Shown piece after piece: positions 9,638 to 19,283 of a stretch of 64,000 nucleotides of DNA. The stretch covers positions 55,687-119,686 of the forward strand of contig CAXXPV010000002.1 in NCBI GenBank assembly GCA_963675935.2, in the 5' to 3' direction. Under the pieces are notes generated by a model. The model was not told where the DNA came from, made no database searches, and worked only from the letters and a program-made list of their open reading frames with translations. The stretch is from G963675935 sp963675935. Its GTDB lineage: Bacteria > Planctomycetota > Planctomycetia > Pirellulales > Thermoguttaceae. Position 1 is the stretch's first letter; every line of letters begins with the position of its first letter. The translations under genes and the position numbers were made by a program.

Positions 9638-11057
9638 GTTTTCCCGGCCCGCGAACGGTTACCACCTGTTCTGTCAGCGAACCGCCCACGACTCGCTCCA
9701 ATTCGGCCAGCCGACGGTGATGGTCAGCAATCGCTTGATAGTACATTTCTTGCTGGGTGTAGACTTGACGCTCGGCGTCAATGAGCCGGAGAAAATCGAG
9801 CTTCCCGCTCGTGTAACTGGATTGGGCGGACTCGACGCTTCGTTGGGTCGCCGGGAGAATCTTCTCCTCGAACAGACGAATAACCTGCTCGCTCTGGACC
9901 GCACGGTCGAAGGCCGTCTGAACCTCAAACCGCACTTGGTCCAGCCGCTCTTGGTATTCGGCGCGTCGTTGCAGAAGTCGCTCCGATGCCTCGCGCATCG
10001 CCGCCGAACGCCGACCACGCTGAAGCGGTACGTTGAATTCCATGCCCACCTGGGGCCGCATGTCCTCGGGCATGAACCCGTCGTACTTGGCCACTAGGTT
10101 CACGTCGGGATAGTATTCCTTGCCGGCCAACGCCAAGTTAGCCTGCTCCGTGCGTATGCGAGCTTGCATGGCAAACAGATCGGGCCGCGACTCGGCCGCT
10201 TGTTGGAGCGACTCGGCAGAGGGAAGCGAATCGGCCACCGCCGGCTTCGTGGGCGGCGGCGGCAGGGGATGATCCACCGCACGATGCAACAGAGTGTTGA
10301 TTCTTGCAACCGCAACCCGTTCGTCTCGCGTCAATTCCGTTCGACGGCGTTCGAGCGTGGCCAACTCGACATCGGCCTGGAGCACGTCTTGTTGCGTTGT
10401 CTGATTCACCTGGTATTTGTTCAAGGCAATCTCTCGAAACTGCGTCAGAAGTCGGCGGGTCGAAGCGTTTACGTCCATTTCGCGTCGTGCGAGATAATAG
10501 TCGTAGAACGCTGTTCGCGCCGCTTCGCTCAGCCGCAGTCGGACATCGCCGATGTCGCCCTTCATGGCGTCGGCTTCGGCCGAGGCCGCGCTGCCGCGCA
10601 AGGCCCGTTTACCCGCCCACGGAATTTTTTGCGACGCTTGCACCATCCAGCCGCCGCCGTTGTCGCGGCCGACGCCTTGCGGACCGATCATGTACTCAAA
10701 CATCGGCTCGTCGAGCGAAACGGCCTGCGGATAACGCTCGGTTGCCGCTCGCCATGCGGCCGAGGCTGCTTGGAGCGATGGGTTTCTGGCCTGCACCTCA
10801 ACGACCAATTGTTCCACCGATAGTTCGGCCTGGCCGTCGAATGGGTCGCACGGATCGTCGGAGCGATAAGCCGATAGAGGCGTGGCGGCTGTGACGGCGG
10901 GCGTCTGATAGGACGCCGCCACAACCGAAATCGGTTCGTTCTTTTCAGTCCCGCTGCCACGGTGCCTGCCGTGCGGCAGTGTGCATCCGGCCAAGACGAC
11001 AAAAAACGTGACGATTACCGCAGATGCAAATTGGTCATGTTTCGTGAAGTGTCCCAT
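9561..11057 (-). CDS. TolC-family outer membrane efflux lipoprotein (CusC-like)
   Basis: 498 residues from the ATG at 11057 (a 9-codon longer start is possible). A lipoprotein signal is visible (VVLAGCTL). Two OEP repeats follow (about 85-270 and 280-460), with long helices such as the one containing ERLLQRRAEYQERLDQVRFE and the typical GPQGVGRDNGGG / VSQKIPWAGKR-like entry segment. It would form the outer membrane tunnel for the RND pump encoded divergently downstream. The C-terminal roughly 25 residues (HSERSEES...) are translated from a mobile palindrome, so the native C-terminus has been replaced. Confidence 0.85.
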   Translation of the reverse strand: MGHFTKHDQFASAVIVTFFVVLAGCTLPHGRHRGSGTEKNEPISVVAASYQTPAVTAATPLSAYRSDDPCDPFDGQAELSVEQLVVEVQARNPSLQAASAAWRAATERYPQAVSLDEPMFEYMIGPQGVGRDNGGGWMVQASQKIPWAGKRALRGSAASAEADAMKGDIGDVRLRLSEAARTAFYDYYLARREMDVNASTRRLLTQFREIALNKYQVNQTTQQDVLQADVELATLERRRTELTRDERVAVARINTLLHRAVDHPLPPPPTKPAVADSLPSAESLQQAAESRPDLFAMQARIRTEQANLALAGKEYYPDVNLVAKYDGFMPEDMRPQVGMEFNVPLQRGRRSAAMREASERLLQRRAEYQERLDQVRFEVQTAFDRAVQSEQVIRLFEEKILPATQRSVESAQSSYTSGKLDFLRLIDAERQVYTQQEMYYQAIADHHRRLAELERVVGGSLTEQVVTVRGPGKHRHSERSEESRRDRDSTRDSSLRSE

Positions 11058-11388
11058 TCCTCGGCCCCCCCACCTCAGAGCCACAAATTGCGGTGGCGCG
11101 AGCGTTTTTTAGCCCGACTGCCATTTTGTCCACGAAGCCGTACCGTCTCGTTGGATCGACCTGCTACAACCCAAATATACAAAACACTTTCCGCTCTCGT
11201 TACAACCAACGAATTCGCTAATGTTTGTCCATATTAACGCAGGCAACCCTATGTCCCCGATGCCGCCGAGCGACTTGCGGCACACTGCCTCAGCAGATTT
11301 TTCCTCATTGGCAACAACCTTAAGACTTGCCAACGGTACATACAATTAGCGCAGATAAAGCAGGTAACATTCACGGTGCGGTAGGCAA

Positions 11389-11517
11389 AAAGTAGCAGGC
11401 ACACTCCGTGAGCCGTCCGTGGCAGTGTTATCCATCATGACAACTACCGGTTGTTGATGATTGCCGGACCGCAAAAACACGCGGCAAACGGCAAACGGAG
11501 TGTGCCTGCTACTTTTC
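11389..11517. repeat. GTAGCAGGCACACTCCG inverted repeat
   Basis: The left arm AAAAGTAGCAGGCACACTCC and right arm GGAGTGTGCCTGCTACTTTT are perfect complements around about 90 bp. Related arms occur at 40927, 59436 and 63826. It lies in the divergent gap (11058-11570) between the outer membrane protein and the efflux operon. I see no other gene in that gap. Confidence 0.75.
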
Positions 11518-11570
11518 AGACCGTGAACGCTTACACAAAGCAGACACAACCTTTGCACAGGAGATAAACC

Positions 11571-11990
11571 ATGTTTCCGTCGTGCCGTATCGCGTTGTGG
11601 ATGGCTGTTTTGGGGTTGGCCGCAATGGTGAGTGGTTGCAGTTCTCAGGCTCCGCCGGAAAAGCAAAAACCGACAACACCGGCAGAAAAAACTGCTCCAG
11701 ACAAAACCGCCGTGCCGGATGTGCCCGCACAAGAAGGCCATGAACCTGCGGGCGCCACGCCAACAGAAGTTTCCAAGGGACTGGCCGAGCTTTCCGCCGA
11801 CGACCGTGCTGCCGCCGAGAAGCAACGAGTGTGTCCTGTCAGCGGCGACATTTTGGGGTCGCAGGGCAAGCCCTACAAAGTGACCGTCAAAGGGCAAGTC
11901 GTGTTCCTCTGCTGCCCGGCCTGTGAAAAACCGCTGCTGGCAAATCCAGACAAGTATTTGGCGACGTTGCGGGCCGACAACCCAAAGTAG
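11571..11990 (+). CDS. Periplasmic metal-binding lipoprotein with YHS-like domain
   Basis: 139 residues; ATG preceded by CAGGAG. The lipobox is LAAMVSGC. A Pro/Lys-rich linker (about 27-75) leads to a YHS-like module (about 86-130) with CPVSGDILGSQGKPYKVTVK and FLCCPACEKPLLANPDKYLA; cysteines at both ends of this fold typically bind soft metals. It is first in a plus-strand operon with CusB- and CusA-like genes, 16 bp ahead of the adaptor. It probably hands Cu/Ag or similar ions to the pump. Confidence 0.75.
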   Translation: MFPSCRIALWMAVLGLAAMVSGCSSQAPPEKQKPTTPAEKTAPDKTAVPDVPAQEGHEPAGATPTEVSKGLAELSADDRAAAEKQRVCPVSGDILGSQGKPYKVTVKGQVVFLCCPACEKPLLANPDKYLATLRADNPK

Positions 11991-12006
11991 CCACAGGAGG
12001 TGGCCC

Positions 12007-13311
12007 ATGATCGACAATCGCTCCGACCGAAGAACGGCACGCCTTGTCCTTTCGATCGCAGTCGGCTCGATGGCGTGCGGCGTCTTGCTCTGGGCAAGCG
12101 GATGCAGCGAAACGAAGAAGGCCGCAACGACAAGTCCGACCGTCTGGACTTGCAGCATGCACCCGCAGGTTCGGCAGGATCATCCTGGGCAGTGCCCGAT
12201 CTGTGGGATGACCTTGGTGCCTGTGCGAACGGCGGAATCCAACAAGGCGAGCGAAGACGCTATGCCTATCGAAGCGACGGGCACATCGTCGCACGTTCCT
12301 GGCCATGCCACCGTGATGATACCCGGCGAACTACAGCAGCGCATCGGCGTTCGCGTCGGCCGTGTTGAGCGAGGGCCGCTCAAGATGCGCGTCAACGCCC
12401 TCGGCATCGTCCAGCCCGACGAAACGAGAGTGGCCCGCATCGGCATCAAGACCGAAGGCTGGGTTGACCACCTATTCGTAAATTTCGTCGGCCAAGCCGT
12501 TCACAAAGGCGATCGACTTCTGTCGATCTATAGTCCGCAGTTTCTTTCAACACAGCAAGAATTGCTGAACTCGCTGCCTGCGGAGCGGAATATGGGCGGC
12601 GACGGGCAGACGCTCTCCGAAGCCGCCCGACGGCGACTGGAACTATGGGACGTGCCGCAAGATGAGATCGAGCAGTTGATGCGCACGGGCCAATCTCAAA
12701 AAGATTTGATCCTGAAAAGTCCGATCAGCGGGACAGTCTTGGAGAAGAATGTTTTCGAGAAACAATACGTCACGCCGGAGAAAGAGTTGTACGTCATCGG
12801 CGATCTTTCGACCGTGTGGGTCCAGGCAAAAGTCTACGAATACGAAATTCCGCACGTCGAACTTGGGCGACCGGCCACGGTTACGATCCCGTCGCTGCCA
12901 GATCGGCAGTTTACCGGAAAGGTCGTGTTCATCGCTCCGACCGTGGACGAAGTGACGCGAACCGTGCAGGTGCGAATCGAATTGTCGAACAAGGAGGGCA
13001 TCTTCAAGCCGGGAATGTTCGCCCAGATTTCGATCCAGCATCCGATGGGCGACGGCCTTCTCGTGCCAACCTCTGCCGTGCTGCAAACGGGCGAACGAAA
13101 CATCGCCTATCGTGTCGAGTCGGACGATCATTTCGTGCCCGTGGCGGTCAAAATTAGTCCGATCCAATTTGGCGACCAGTATCAGATTTTAGAGGGTCTC
13201 AAGGAAGGAGAGCGAATTGTCACGTCGGCCAATTTCCTGATTGACTCCGAGAGCCGCATCCGGCTCGGCGGAGGAGGGATGGCAGGAATGGACCACGACA
13301 AACATGATTGA
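12007..13311 (+). CDS. RND efflux periplasmic adaptor (CusB/CzcB-like) with heavy-metal-binding domain
   Basis: 434 residues; ATG at 12007 with CAGGAGG eight bases upstream. After an N-terminal membrane/lipid anchor (LLWASGC), a heavy-metal-binding HMBD motif follows at about 44-68 (CSMHPQVRQDHPGQCPICGM). Then come barrel-sandwich, hairpin and beta-barrel segments of the HlyD/CusB adaptor type (for example ILKSPISGTVLEKNVFEKQY). It bridges the inner membrane pump and the outer membrane channel and may deliver metal. It overlaps the pump gene by 8 bp. Confidence 0.9.
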   Translation: MIDNRSDRRTARLVLSIAVGSMACGVLLWASGCSETKKAATTSPTVWTCSMHPQVRQDHPGQCPICGMTLVPVRTAESNKASEDAMPIEATGTSSHVPGHATVMIPGELQQRIGVRVGRVERGPLKMRVNALGIVQPDETRVARIGIKTEGWVDHLFVNFVGQAVHKGDRLLSIYSPQFLSTQQELLNSLPAERNMGGDGQTLSEAARRRLELWDVPQDEIEQLMRTGQSQKDLILKSPISGTVLEKNVFEKQYVTPEKELYVIGDLSTVWVQAKVYEYEIPHVELGRPATVTIPSLPDRQFTGKVVFIAPTVDEVTRTVQVRIELSNKEGIFKPGMFAQISIQHPMGDGLLVPTSAVLQTGERNIAYRVESDDHFVPVAVKISPIQFGDQYQILEGLKEGERIVTSANFLIDSESRIRLGGGGMAGMDHDKHD

Positions 13312-16300
13312 CCGCATTATCGAGTTCAGCGCACGGAACAAGTATCTGGTGATTATCTTCACGCTGGTCGCCATTGCCGGGGCGTTGCACTGGATGCGTC
13401 AGGCGCCGCTGGACGCCATTCCCGATCTTTCCGACACGCAGGTCATCATCTACTCGCGTTGGGACCGAAGCCCCGACATCATCGAAGACCAAGTCACCTA
13501 TCCGATTGTGACCGCGATGCTTGGAGCGCCAAAGATCAAGGCCATTCGAGGCTTTTCCGATTTTGGATTCTCGTATGTTTACGTGATCTTTCAGGACGGA
13601 ACCGATCTGTATTGGGCGCGCAGTCGTACGCTCGAATACCTCTCGAAAATCCTTCCACGGCTGCCGGAAGGAGTGCGAACCGAGCTTGGACCGGATGCTA
13701 CGAGCGTCGGTTGGGTCTATCAATATGCTTTGGTGGACAAGACGGGCGCAAACGACCTCGCCCAACTGCGAACGCTCCAAGACTGGTCTCTTCGCTATCA
13801 GCTTCAATCCGTGCCGGGCGTGGCCGAGGTGGCCTCGATCGGCGGTTTTCAAAAGCAGTACCAAGTGAACATCGATCCCACGAAACTGCTGGCCTTCAAC
13901 ATTCCAATCTCCACGGTGGTTCAGGCGATTCGGGACGGCAACAACGACGTGGGCGGGCGGCTGGTCGAATTCACCGGCGCGGAATACATGGTCCGGGGGC
14001 GAGGCTATGTCAAGAGCGTCGGCGACATCGAGAAGATCGTCGTGGGAACGGACAAACAAGGAACGCCCATTCTGGTGAAAAACCTCGGCTCCGTCACCCT
14101 CGGGCCGGAAATCCGCCGTGGCATCGCCGACCTCGACGGCGAAGGCGACACCGTGGGCGGCATCGTCATCATGCGGGCCGGCGAAAATGCGATGAATGTT
14201 ATCGAGCGGGTCAAGGATAAGCTCGAAGAAATTCGACCATCGCTCCCCAAGGGCGTTGAATTCGTCACCACCTACGACCGTTCGACGCTGATCGAACGAG
14301 CCATCGACACCCTCAAGGAAGAGCTGGTTCTCGAAGTCATCATTGTCAGCCTAGTGATTTTGGTCTTTCTCTGGCACATTCCCTCGGCGATCATCCCGAT
14401 CCTGACGATTCCGGTTTCCGTGGTGCTCGTGTTCATCCCACTCTATTTCATCGGCCTGACCTCGAACATCATGTCGTTGACCGGCATTGCCATTTCCATC
14501 GGCGTGTTGGTGGATGGCGCGATCGTCGAGGTGGAAAACGCCTACAAGCGATTGGAAGAATGGATTGCCGGCGGCCGGAAGGGCGATTTTCACGAAGTCC
14601 GTTTGCGGGCGTTGAAAGAGGTCGGTCCGTCGGTTTTTTTCTCGCTCTTGGTCATCGCCGTGGCGTTTCTGCCCGTGTTTACTCTCGTGGATCAAGAAGG
14701 GCGGCTGTTCAAACCGTTGGCCTATACAAAAACGCTCGTGATGGCCATTGCCGCCGTGTTGGCCATCACGCTCGACCCCGCCCTGCGGATGATGTTCACA
14801 CGCATGGATTATCATACGTTCCGGCCTCGCTGGCTCTCGGGCCTGTGGAACGCCGTGGCCGTGGGCCGCTACTTTCCCGAAGAGCAACACCCGATCAGCA
14901 AACGGCTCTTCCGCATTTACGAGCCGGCGTGCAATTTCGTCCTTCGACACAAAACGCTTACCTTGGTCACGGCCTTGCTCCTGGTGCTGACAACAATCCC
15001 CGTCTATTTCCAGTTGGGTTCTGAGTTCATGCCGCCGCTGTACGAAGAATCGTTGCTTTACATGCCTACGACCGTGCCGGGCATCTCCGTGGCAGAGGCC
15101 CAGCAACTCATGCAGACGATGGACAAGCGGTTGCGAGCATTCCCGGAAGTGGAGCGGGTGTTCGGCAAGGCAGGCCGGGCGGAGACCTCGACCGACCCCG
15201 CGCCGTTCTCGATGATGGAAACCACGATCCTGCTCAAACCCACCGACCAGTGGCGGAAGAAGGATCGGTGGTACTCCAAACTCCCCGAGTTTCTTCAATC
15301 GCCTTTTCGGCACATCTGGCCCGACCGCATCAGCCCCGATGAACTGACCGCGGAAATGGATCAGGCGATGCAGTTTCCCGGCGTAACCAATGCCTGGACG
15401 ATGCCGATCAAGGCCCGCATCGACATGCTCAGCACGGGCGTGCGAACTCCAGTCGGCATTAAGATTCAAGGGGCCGATGTCAAGGAAATCGAAAAGATCG
15501 GCACCCGCCTGGAGTCCATCTTGAGCAAAGTGCCAGGCACTCGCAGCGTGTTTGCTGAGCGCACGGCAGCCGGATACTTTTTGGACTTCACGCTCAAGCG
15601 GGAAAATCTTGCCCGATACGGCCTGACGGTCAAGGAAGCGGAAATGGTCGTCGAGTCGGCCGTCGGCGGCGAACCGGTTTCCACAACGGTGGAAGGGCGC
15701 GAGCGATATCCGATCAACGTCCGCTACGCCCGCGATTTTCGTGAAGACCTCACCAAGCTGCGCCGCGTGCTGGTGCCCACAAGGTCCGGCGCTCAAATCC
15801 CGCTGGCCGAGTTGGCCGATATCGAGTTTGTCTCCGGTCCCGCCATGCTCCGCGACGAAAACGGGATGCTTTCGGGCTATGTGTACGTGGACATTGCCGG
15901 GCGCGACGTGGGCGGCTACATCGAGGATGCCAAGCGAGCCGTGCAACAACTTGATATTCCCATCGGCTACACCATGACCTGGAGCGGCCAATACGAAAAC
16001 ATGCAGCGAGTCCGTGAACGGTTGAAGATCGTGCTGCCCGTCACGTTGTTTCTGATTTTCATTCTGCTGTACATGAACACGAAGTCGTCGATCAAGGCGA
16101 TGATTGTGATGTTGGCCGTGCCGTTCTCCTTGATTGGAGCGATTTGGTATCTCTGGTTGCTTGGCTACCACATGTCGATCGCGGTCTGGGTCGGCATGAT
16201 CGCACTGATGGGTTTGGACGCCGAGACGGGCGTCTTCATGCTCCTATTTTTGGACATCTCCTACAACGATGCGGTTCGCCGGGGCAAAATGAACAGTTAC

Positions 16301-16582
16301 GAAGACCTCCGCGACGCGATCATCCACGGAGCGGTCAAGCGGGTGCGGCCGAAGGCCATGACCGTGATGGCGGCAATGATGGGCCTGCTGCCGATCATGT
16401 GGTCGATGGGCACCGGCGCCGACATGATGAAACGCATCGCCGCGCCGATGATCGCCGGACTGGTCACGAGTTTTATTATGGAACTGCTTGTGTATCCCGT
16501 GATCTACGATCTATGGAAGTCGTGGACGGAAGTGCGGCCAAGATTACATTCGCTGACGGTCGAGTCTGCCCCAACGAATTGA
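13304..16582 (+). CDS. Heavy-metal RND efflux pump (CusA/CzcA family)
   Basis: 1092 residues; ATG at 13304 overlapping the adaptor stop. Two six-helix halves, each after a large periplasmic loop, are visible. Family landmarks include the N-terminus FSARNKYLVIIFTLVAIAGA, the TM4 proton-relay segment SIGVLVDGAIVEVENAYKRL and the C-terminal half MIALMGLDAETGVFMLLFLD. The pump exports metal cations in exchange for protons across the inner membrane into the adaptor/TolC channel. The HMBD and YHS partners favour Cu(I)/Ag(I), but substrate choice (Cu, Ag, Zn, Co, Cd) cannot be fixed by reading. Confidence 0.95.
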   Translation: MIDRIIEFSARNKYLVIIFTLVAIAGALHWMRQAPLDAIPDLSDTQVIIYSRWDRSPDIIEDQVTYPIVTAMLGAPKIKAIRGFSDFGFSYVYVIFQDGTDLYWARSRTLEYLSKILPRLPEGVRTELGPDATSVGWVYQYALVDKTGANDLAQLRTLQDWSLRYQLQSVPGVAEVASIGGFQKQYQVNIDPTKLLAFNIPISTVVQAIRDGNNDVGGRLVEFTGAEYMVRGRGYVKSVGDIEKIVVGTDKQGTPILVKNLGSVTLGPEIRRGIADLDGEGDTVGGIVIMRAGENAMNVIERVKDKLEEIRPSLPKGVEFVTTYDRSTLIERAIDTLKEELVLEVIIVSLVILVFLWHIPSAIIPILTIPVSVVLVFIPLYFIGLTSNIMSLTGIAISIGVLVDGAIVEVENAYKRLEEWIAGGRKGDFHEVRLRALKEVGPSVFFSLLVIAVAFLPVFTLVDQEGRLFKPLAYTKTLVMAIAAVLAITLDPALRMMFTRMDYHTFRPRWLSGLWNAVAVGRYFPEEQHPISKRLFRIYEPACNFVLRHKTLTLVTALLLVLTTIPVYFQLGSEFMPPLYEESLLYMPTTVPGISVAEAQQLMQTMDKRLRAFPEVERVFGKAGRAETSTDPAPFSMMETTILLKPTDQWRKKDRWYSKLPEFLQSPFRHIWPDRISPDELTAEMDQAMQFPGVTNAWTMPIKARIDMLSTGVRTPVGIKIQGADVKEIEKIGTRLESILSKVPGTRSVFAERTAAGYFLDFTLKRENLARYGLTVKEAEMVVESAVGGEPVSTTVEGRERYPINVRYARDFREDLTKLRRVLVPTRSGAQIPLAELADIEFVSGPAMLRDENGMLSGYVYVDIAGRDVGGYIEDAKRAVQQLDIPIGYTMTWSGQYENMQRVRERLKIVLPVTLFLIFILLYMNTKSSIKAMIVMLAVPFSLIGAIWYLWLLGYHMSIAVWVGMIALMGLDAETGVFMLLFLDISYNDAVRRGKMNSYEDLRDAIIHGAVKRVRPKAMTVMAAMMGLLPIMWSMGTGADMMKRIAAPMIAGLVTSFIMELLVYPVIYDLWKSWTEVRPRLHSLTVESAPTN

Positions 16583-16600
16583 ACAGGACAAGGAGAAACC

Positions 16601-16765
16601 ATGGAGACTCCACGCAGACAGTTTCTTGCCACCGGGACGTCTCTTGGCATTAACGAAGGCCGGCGGCCCCCCCCGCTACATTCCGGGCGCGACACCAACA
16701 GCGGGCTTCGCCGGCGCGATCGTCTCGCGGGCGGCCGCCCCCGCCTTTTCCGCGAGCGTCGATAG
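16601..16765 (+). pseudogene. Cut-off gene with a twin-arginine leader at the end of the efflux operon
   Basis: An AAGGAG site 5 bp before an ATG at 16601 starts METPRRQFLATGTSLG, a twin-arginine leader of the RRxFL type, 18 bp after the pump gene. After about 17 codons the sequence changes character (poly-C, then low-complexity Arg/Gly) and meets a stop at 16765, inside the 3' end of the convergent gene. The leader is too good to be chance, while the rest is not a protein. I infer a deletion or rearrangement that removed a Tat-exported protein (a multicopper oxidase would fit the context). Confidence 0.55.
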
Positions 16766-19054
16766 CCGTATCTCCTTCGCCTTCAACCGCTGACGCCAGC
16801 GTTGAACCGCCTGCTGGCGACGCGCCGCAGTCTGTTCCGGCTGATAGATTTGGCCACCCAGCCCCGTGATGTCCTTCAGATTCCACGCAGCCAATACGCG
16901 AACCGCCAGCATGTCGTCGTCGAGGAAGCGGACGAGTTTCGCGTCTTCGCCACCGGCCAAGTCCTTGTCAGTGTAGCCCCAGAGCATCCGATAGAGATCG
17001 GCCGCCTGATCGGGATACTGCTTCTCGATGGCCATGCGAACCGCCGCGGCCGTCTGCCCGTCGCGGTCCACCGACGTCCGAAGCACATCGACGTAATCGG
17101 GCCAATCGAGCTTGCGAGATGCGTCGTTGAGCATCGCGATCAAATCGCGGAACTGACCGACGTAGCCCAGACACCGCAACGCCAACCACTTCACTTCCTT
17201 CTGCGGCAGCGACGTGGTCAACTCGAGCAGGCCCACCCGGGCGGACCGATCCGTCGGCAGCCTGAGCGCAATCTGGACCGACGCACGACGGTCGTTCGGG
17301 CCGATCGGCTCGGCGGTAATCCAGGCGGGCAATCCCTTCGGAGCGATCGGCGCCGTGGTCAACTGCGCGTCGAAGCCCAGCCGCTGCGGCGAGGCCAGTT
17401 GATGCGCCTGCGCTGCCTTGCCATCGGCCGTCTCGTCCCACGTCACGGCGCCGGTCGTCACGTACATGTCGGCCGTGACGTAAGGCGGGTCGGCCTCGGG
17501 ATTCGTCCCGGGCGCGTGGACCCTGCGCACTTCCAACGCGACAATCGCATCGGCATCGACGAACGTGAGCGTGCCGCTGTGGTCGCCAAACGCCAGACGC
17601 AACTGGGCGCCGGCCTTCGCCACCGGCCTCAACACCACGCGGCCGAACAAAACGCGGATGCCCGGCATCTCCTTCGGCGTGCTGCCCAGCAGCTCGACGC
17701 ACGTTCCGCCGACGATCTCCATGGCGACTCCGGCCGTTAGCGCCACCTGGGCACGATAGGTCGGCAACGCCAACACCCGCTGCGGAATCAACATCTGATT
17801 CTTCGCCGCGCGAGTCCAACCGTTGGTGGCATCCTCGTACAACAACACCTGATCGCTCGATAGGAACAGACCGAGTTGCTCGGGCAAAACCGGCAACTCG
17901 GCCGTTGGATGCTTGTGTGTTTCAACAGTCGCCGGCGGCGCAACGGGCGGAATGGTTCCAGGAACCGACGCCGGCGTGGTTCCCTCGCCGGTCGACGCAG
18001 GCGGAACGGCTGGCGTTACGGTCGGCGGCACTGCCGGTTTGGTTGCTTCGGGCGCGACAAGCGGCGGTTGCGTTCCGGGCTCCACGTTGACTGTAGGATT
18101 CGCCGGCGGCACAATGGCCGGCAGATTCGCGGAATCCGGCGTGGTCGGCGAAGCTGGTTCTTTAACCGGATTTTCTGGCGTGGTTCCCTCGGTCGGCTCC
18201 ACAATCGGAGAAGCCGCCGGTTCCTGGCCCAGCTCCCCCCTTCCCTCTCCCCGCTCCCCACTTCCCTCATCCGCCGCGGCTAACTCTTGCGACTTCTCTT
18301 GCGGCTTGGCGACGATGCCACAGCGCACCAGCATGTTGCCCACCGGAGTTCCCGGTTCGAGTTGCCCAAACAGCAAAAGCACCACGACGACCAATCCGAG
18401 GCCCAACGCCACGGCCGCCGCGACGTGCCACCAAGCCGGCCGGCGGCGCGGCTCGCGGAGATACTCGGGCACGGTCGGCCGTGGACGCGGTTTCCGGTCG
18501 GCCGAATCGTCTTCCCCCTCCTCTATGTCCAAACTCAACGAGGGCAAGCTCAACGAAGGCGAGGATGACGGCGACGAAGTGGCGGGCGTCGGCGGCGGCT
18601 TCGCTCCGCTCGAAACGCCCTGGCCCGCAACCACTTGGCTCACGACGTTGTCCGTGTTTTCCAAGGCCGCAACGTCCTTGAGTTCGTACATCCGCTGGCG
18701 GCTCGCCGGGGCAACCTCGGCCGGCTCGCCGAGAACCAACGTCAAAATCTGGTGGCAGGCGGCAACCTCGGCCAAATGAATGTCGGAATCGAGGCAGACT
18801 TTCTCGAAATCCGTCACCCGATCGGGGGCCAGCGTGTTGTCGAGATATTCGGCCACGGTATTGGGATCAAGGCCCGGCCCGCGATCGGTCAGGCTTGGGG
18901 CGCCCAGCCGGAGCCGGCGCATCACGTCGCGGATGCGATGGACCAGCCCGGTGGCGAATTCGCTTTCCTCGACCTTTTTGCTCAGGTCTTGAGCGTCGCC
19001 GGGTTCGAGAATTCCGTCCAGATAGGCCAACAGGGTCCGCAAAGTAAGTCGCAT
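16676..19054 (-). CDS. Large anti-sigma-like membrane protein
   Basis: 792 residues; ATG at 19054 preceded by GGAG. Residues 1-110 carry two repeated helical modules (LAYLDGILEPGD... and VAEYLDNTLAPDR...) like the N-terminal 'zinc-finger-like' region of planctomycete anti-sigma proteins, but without zinc ligands. A membrane helix lies at about 208-231. A Pro/Thr/Val-rich spacer (about 270-400) separates it from a beta-rich extracytoplasmic domain (about 410-600, FecR-like in flavour) and a helical C-terminus. No sigma gene is adjacent, so the partner is unknown. Confidence 0.6.
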   Translation of the reverse strand: MRLTLRTLLAYLDGILEPGDAQDLSKKVEESEFATGLVHRIRDVMRRLRLGAPSLTDRGPGLDPNTVAEYLDNTLAPDRVTDFEKVCLDSDIHLAEVAACHQILTLVLGEPAEVAPASRQRMYELKDVAALENTDNVVSQVVAGQGVSSGAKPPPTPATSSPSSSPSLSLPSLSLDIEEGEDDSADRKPRPRPTVPEYLREPRRRPAWWHVAAAVALGLGLVVVVLLLFGQLEPGTPVGNMLVRCGIVAKPQEKSQELAAADEGSGERGEGRGELGQEPAASPIVEPTEGTTPENPVKEPASPTTPDSANLPAIVPPANPTVNVEPGTQPPLVAPEATKPAVPPTVTPAVPPASTGEGTTPASVPGTIPPVAPPATVETHKHPTAELPVLPEQLGLFLSSDQVLLYEDATNGWTRAAKNQMLIPQRVLALPTYRAQVALTAGVAMEIVGGTCVELLGSTPKEMPGIRVLFGRVVLRPVAKAGAQLRLAFGDHSGTLTFVDADAIVALEVRRVHAPGTNPEADPPYVTADMYVTTGAVTWDETADGKAAQAHQLASPQRLGFDAQLTTAPIAPKGLPAWITAEPIGPNDRRASVQIALRLPTDRSARVGLLELTTSLPQKEVKWLALRCLGYVGQFRDLIAMLNDASRKLDWPDYVDVLRTSVDRDGQTAAAVRMAIEKQYPDQAADLYRMLWGYTDKDLAGGEDAKLVRFLDDDMLAVRVLAAWNLKDITGLGGQIYQPEQTAARRQQAVQRWRQRLKAKEIRLSTLAEKAGAAARETIAPAKPAVGVAPGM

Positions 19055-19111
19055 GATAATGTCTCCTATCTTGATTAGTGGCGCGAACGGGGAGATTTCG
19101 TGCAAAAATCC

Positions 19112-19210
19112 CAGGACAACTGCAAAGTCCAGGAAACCGTCATTCTTCGCTGCGCTCAGAATGACGGTCTTTCCTATCTATCCCCAAAATGTGACTTTGC
19201 AATTCTTCTG
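19112..19210. repeat. MITE-like palindromic element, copy 2 (99 bp), with 10-bp target duplication
   Basis: The ends start CAGGACAACTGCAAAGTCC and finish GACTTTGCAATTCTTCTG; the 10-bp direct repeat GCAAAAATCC lies immediately outside on both sides (19102-19111 and 19211-19220). The centre is a shortened form of the CATTCTGAGCG hairpin. It belongs with the copies at 4314 and 33717. Confidence 0.8.
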
Positions 19211-19283
19211 GCAAAAATCCTTGAAGTATTTCCGGGTATCGCGTGGTAGTTTCTATGGTTGACGCGGAGACGGAGACACAGAG

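Noticed and set aside
14351..16171. 606-codon minus-strand frame
   Set aside because: Shadow of the CusA-like gene; low-complexity His/Arg/Gln composition.
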